Positions 7,138-8,396 of a stretch of DNA of 8,396 bases are shown piece by piece. This DNA comes from Collinsella aerofaciens (GTDB taxonomy: Bacteria; Actinomycetota; Coriobacteriia; Coriobacteriales; Coriobacteriaceae). The translations under genes were made by a program, and so were the position numbers. The notes below the pieces were generated by a model that did not search any database, had not been told where the DNA came from, and saw only the letters and a list, made by a program, of their open reading frames with translations. Position 1 is the stretch's first letter, and each line of letters starts with the position of its first letter. The stretch covers positions 1 to 8,396 of the forward strand of contig RPYR01000247.1 of NCBI GenBank assembly GCA_008671285.1, in the 5' to 3' direction.

Positions 7138-7887
7138 TTAGGAGCGGGCTGCCCCGTCGACGGGGAGGATGGCGCCCGTGACATAGGAGGACATGTCGCT
7201 CGCAAGGAAAACGAAGGCGTTGGCAACGTCCTCGGGCTCGCCCATGCGACCGAGCGGAATAGTGGCGATGATGGGCTTGATGACCTCTTCGGGCAGGTTG
7301 GCGACCATATCGGTCTTGGTTACGCCTGGGGCAACGGCGTTGACGCGAATGCCCATGGGGGCGAGCTCGCGCGAGAGCGACTGGACCATGCCGTTGACGG
7401 CAAACTTAGACGTGGGGTAGCCGACGCCAGAGGGCTGGCCGTACTTGGCGACCATCGAGCTTGTGGTAGTGATGGTGCCGCCGTGGCCGGCCTCGGTCAT
7501 GATCTTGGCGGCAGCCTGGTGACCGTTAAAGACGGCGACGACGTTGAGGTCCATAACTTTGGCGAACTCCTCGGCTGTATAGTCCAAAAGGGGTGAGCGC
7601 TGGGAGATTCCGGCGTTGTTGACGACCGTATCGAGACCGCCCATATCGGCTGCAGCCTGGGTAAAGGCCTCGGTCACGGCTTCGAGTGAGGTGAGGTCGC
7701 AGGAGCGACCCCAGACCTTGGCGTTGGGATAGATGGCTGTCAGCTTCTCAACGGCCGCATCGGCGGTCTCCTGACGCGAGCCAAAGACGGTGACGGTGGC
7801 ACCCTCCTCGATAAAGCGGCAGGCGATGGCATAGCCGATACCGCGCGTGCCTCCGGTGATGATTGCTTTCTTGCCCTCGAGCAACAT
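7138..7887 (-). CDS. Short-chain dehydrogenase/reductase, BaiA-like
   Basis: This 249-residue classical SDR is a soluble NAD(P)(H)-dependent oxidoreductase. The cofactor motif GGTRGIG is at 12-18, NNAG at 90-93, catalytic Ser144 in TTSSM, Tyr157 and Lys161 in YPTSK, and the PG motif at 187-188. From memory it resembles BaiA, the 3-alpha-hydroxysteroid dehydrogenase of bile acid 7-dehydroxylating clostridia. Shared features are the length of 249, the same catalytic numbering, VFNG, SGVGYPxSK, APGVxxTDM, RMxEPE and the VDGA ending. It could equally be a general SDR annotated as FabG, but no fatty-acid genes are nearby. Ser37-Arg38 after the second strand suggests NADP(H). The ATG at 7887 has GGAGG (7892-7896) four bases upstream; the frame stays open to a TTG at 8007, but that extension is not SDR-like. 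Substrate unknown. Confidence 0.9.
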   Translation of the reverse strand: MLLEGKKAIITGGTRGIGYAIACRFIEEGATVTVFGSRQETADAAVEKLTAIYPNAKVWGRSCDLTSLEAVTEAFTQAAADMGGLDTVVNNAGISQRSPLLDYTAEEFAKVMDLNVVAVFNGHQAAAKIMTEAGHGGTITTTSSMVAKYGQPSGVGYPTSKFAVNGMVQSLSRELAPMGIRVNAVAPGVTKTDMVANLPEEVIKPIIATIPLGRMGEPEDVANAFVFLASDMSSYVTGAILPVDGAARS

Positions 7888-7969
7888 GGTGCCTCCATTC
7901 TTCGGGGGTGGACGTACGCAGCACAGGATAGCGGCGGACAAAAGCAAACATGCCTGCTTATCGGTGAGC

Positions 7970-7998
7970 GGTATCCCTGGTTGACACCGAACGGTCAA
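7970..7998 (-). promoter_or_regulatory. Candidate promoter of the dehydrogenase gene with an overlapping palindrome
   Basis: On the minus strand TTGACC (7993-7998) stands 17 bases before GATACC (7970-7975). The -35 is good (5 of 6) and the -10 is weak (3 of 6). An inverted repeat, TTGAC (7981-7985) with GTCAA (7994-7998), spans the -35 and spacer, a usual place for a repressor site. The message would have about 75 bases of leader. The rest of the 223-bp gap between hom and this gene holds only the hom terminator. Confidence 0.4.
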
Positions 7999-8040
7999 AT
8001 TGTTCAAACGCGGATCGCGTCAATGCGCCCCGAGCGTGCA

Positions 8041-8079
8041 AATGAAAGGGCTCCCGTCCAAGACCAGACGGGAGCCCTT
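8041..8079 (-). terminator. Rho-independent terminator of hom
   Basis: AAGGGCTCCCGTC (8046-8058) and GACGGGAGCCCTT (8067-8079) form a perfect 13-bp stem with an 8-base loop. It begins 31 bases past the hom stop. On the minus strand it is followed by TCATTT, a modest T-rich tail. No T-tract follows on plus. Confidence 0.8.
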
Positions 8080-8110
8080 CGAGCAAATGCGTTGTGGGGT
8101 GTAAACCGAA

Positions 8111-8396
8111 CTAGTTGGCCATGACGCCTTCGGTCCAGGCCTCGACGTCCTCGATGCGCAGGACGTTGGCGACCTCGGCCACGCAGTCGACGCTGGCAAG
8201 CTCCGCGGCGGCAGCCTGGACGTCCTTCTCGAGTGCGCGGTGCGTCAGGAAGATGACCGAGCAGGCATCGCTGACACCCGACTTGCCGTCCTCGACATCG
8301 TTGATGAGCGAGAGCGAAATGTTGTGCTTTGCAAAGATGTCGACCGTCTCGGACAGGTCGCCCACGCGGTCGGCGACCTTCAGGCGCACATAGTAC
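8111..8396 (-). CDS. hom: Homoserine dehydrogenase, C-terminal ACT domain (5' end outside window)
   Basis: The last 94 residues of a protein enter from the right edge, beginning YYVRLKVADRVGDLSETV. The pattern is the regulatory ACT domain found at the end of Gram-positive type homoserine dehydrogenases: YYVRLKV as strand one, a DLSETVDIFAKHNISL helix and strand, SVIFLTHRALEKDVQAAA, and a final NVLRIED strand. The enzyme reduces aspartate semialdehyde to homoserine on the way to threonine and methionine, and the ACT domain usually senses threonine. The catalytic part is outside the window, so the name rests on this domain alone. Another ACT-ended enzyme is possible but fits less well. The more usual PGVL turn reads VGDL here. 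The stop TAG is at 8111-8113, followed by a terminator. Confidence 0.8.
   Translation of the reverse strand, partial: YYVRLKVADRVGDLSETVDIFAKHNISLSLINDVEDGKSGVSDACSVIFLTHRALEKDVQAAAAELASVDCVAEVANVLRIEDVEAWTEGVMAN

Noticed and set aside
7138..7887. 7-beta-hydroxysteroid dehydrogenase as known from Collinsella aerofaciens
   Set aside because: That enzyme, as I remember it, is longer (about 263 residues) with a different cofactor motif and active-site surroundings. The sequence here is nearer to BaiA.
7888..8007. A 40-residue N-terminal extension of the dehydrogenase from a TTG
   Set aside because: The SDR fold begins at MLLEGKKAIITGG, and GGAGG lies just before that ATG. The extension would cover the candidate promoter and leader.
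1..8396. Mobile elements, CRISPR arrays, tRNA or rRNA genes
   Set aside because: No transposase, integrase, terminal inverted repeats, regular spaced repeats or tRNA-like folds were seen by eye.

Overview
The window is high-GC bacterial chromosome with dense coding and normal housekeeping content. It looks like a gut actinobacterium of the class Coriobacteriia, with Collinsella or a close relative as my best guess. That guess rests on the GC-rich codon use, the style of the proteins, and a long single-chain PurL of the kind I associate with Clostridia-like lineages. It is inference from reading, not from a search. I see no mobile element, CRISPR array, tRNA, rRNA or defence island.

Layout from left to right. 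Positions 1-386 (+) hold the 3' end of a diguanylate cyclase GGDEF domain. It converges on a DMT/EamA-family permease (486-1421, -), and the gap between them carries two hairpins. Upstream of the permease and on the same strand lies purL (1523-5269, -), a complete 1248-residue FGAM synthase with its own glutaminase domain. A strong hairpin plus T-tract terminator separates purL from the permease. A 184-bp divergent promoter region then leads to a CPA2-type cation:proton antiporter with a long soluble tail (5454-7016, +). The antiporter converges on a short-chain dehydrogenase of 249 residues (7138-7887, -) across a bidirectional terminator. The right edge (8111-8396, -) holds the C-terminal ACT domain of homoserine dehydrogenase, followed by its own terminator.

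The genes do not form one pathway. They cover purine synthesis (purL), the aspartate-family amino acid pathway (hom), two transporters, one c-di-GMP enzyme and one oxidoreductase. Apart from possible read-through from purL into the permease, each gene appears to be its own transcription unit, with hairpins at almost every gene end.

The points most worth a second look are four. The dehydrogenase resembles BaiA, the 3-alpha-hydroxysteroid dehydrogenase of bile acid 7-dehydroxylating bacteria. An attenuator-like pair of alternative hairpins lies between purL and the permease. The antiporter has an unrecognised 124-residue C-terminal tail. The divergent purL/antiporter promoter region has overlapping -10-like elements. 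I found no clear evidence of a wholly new system.
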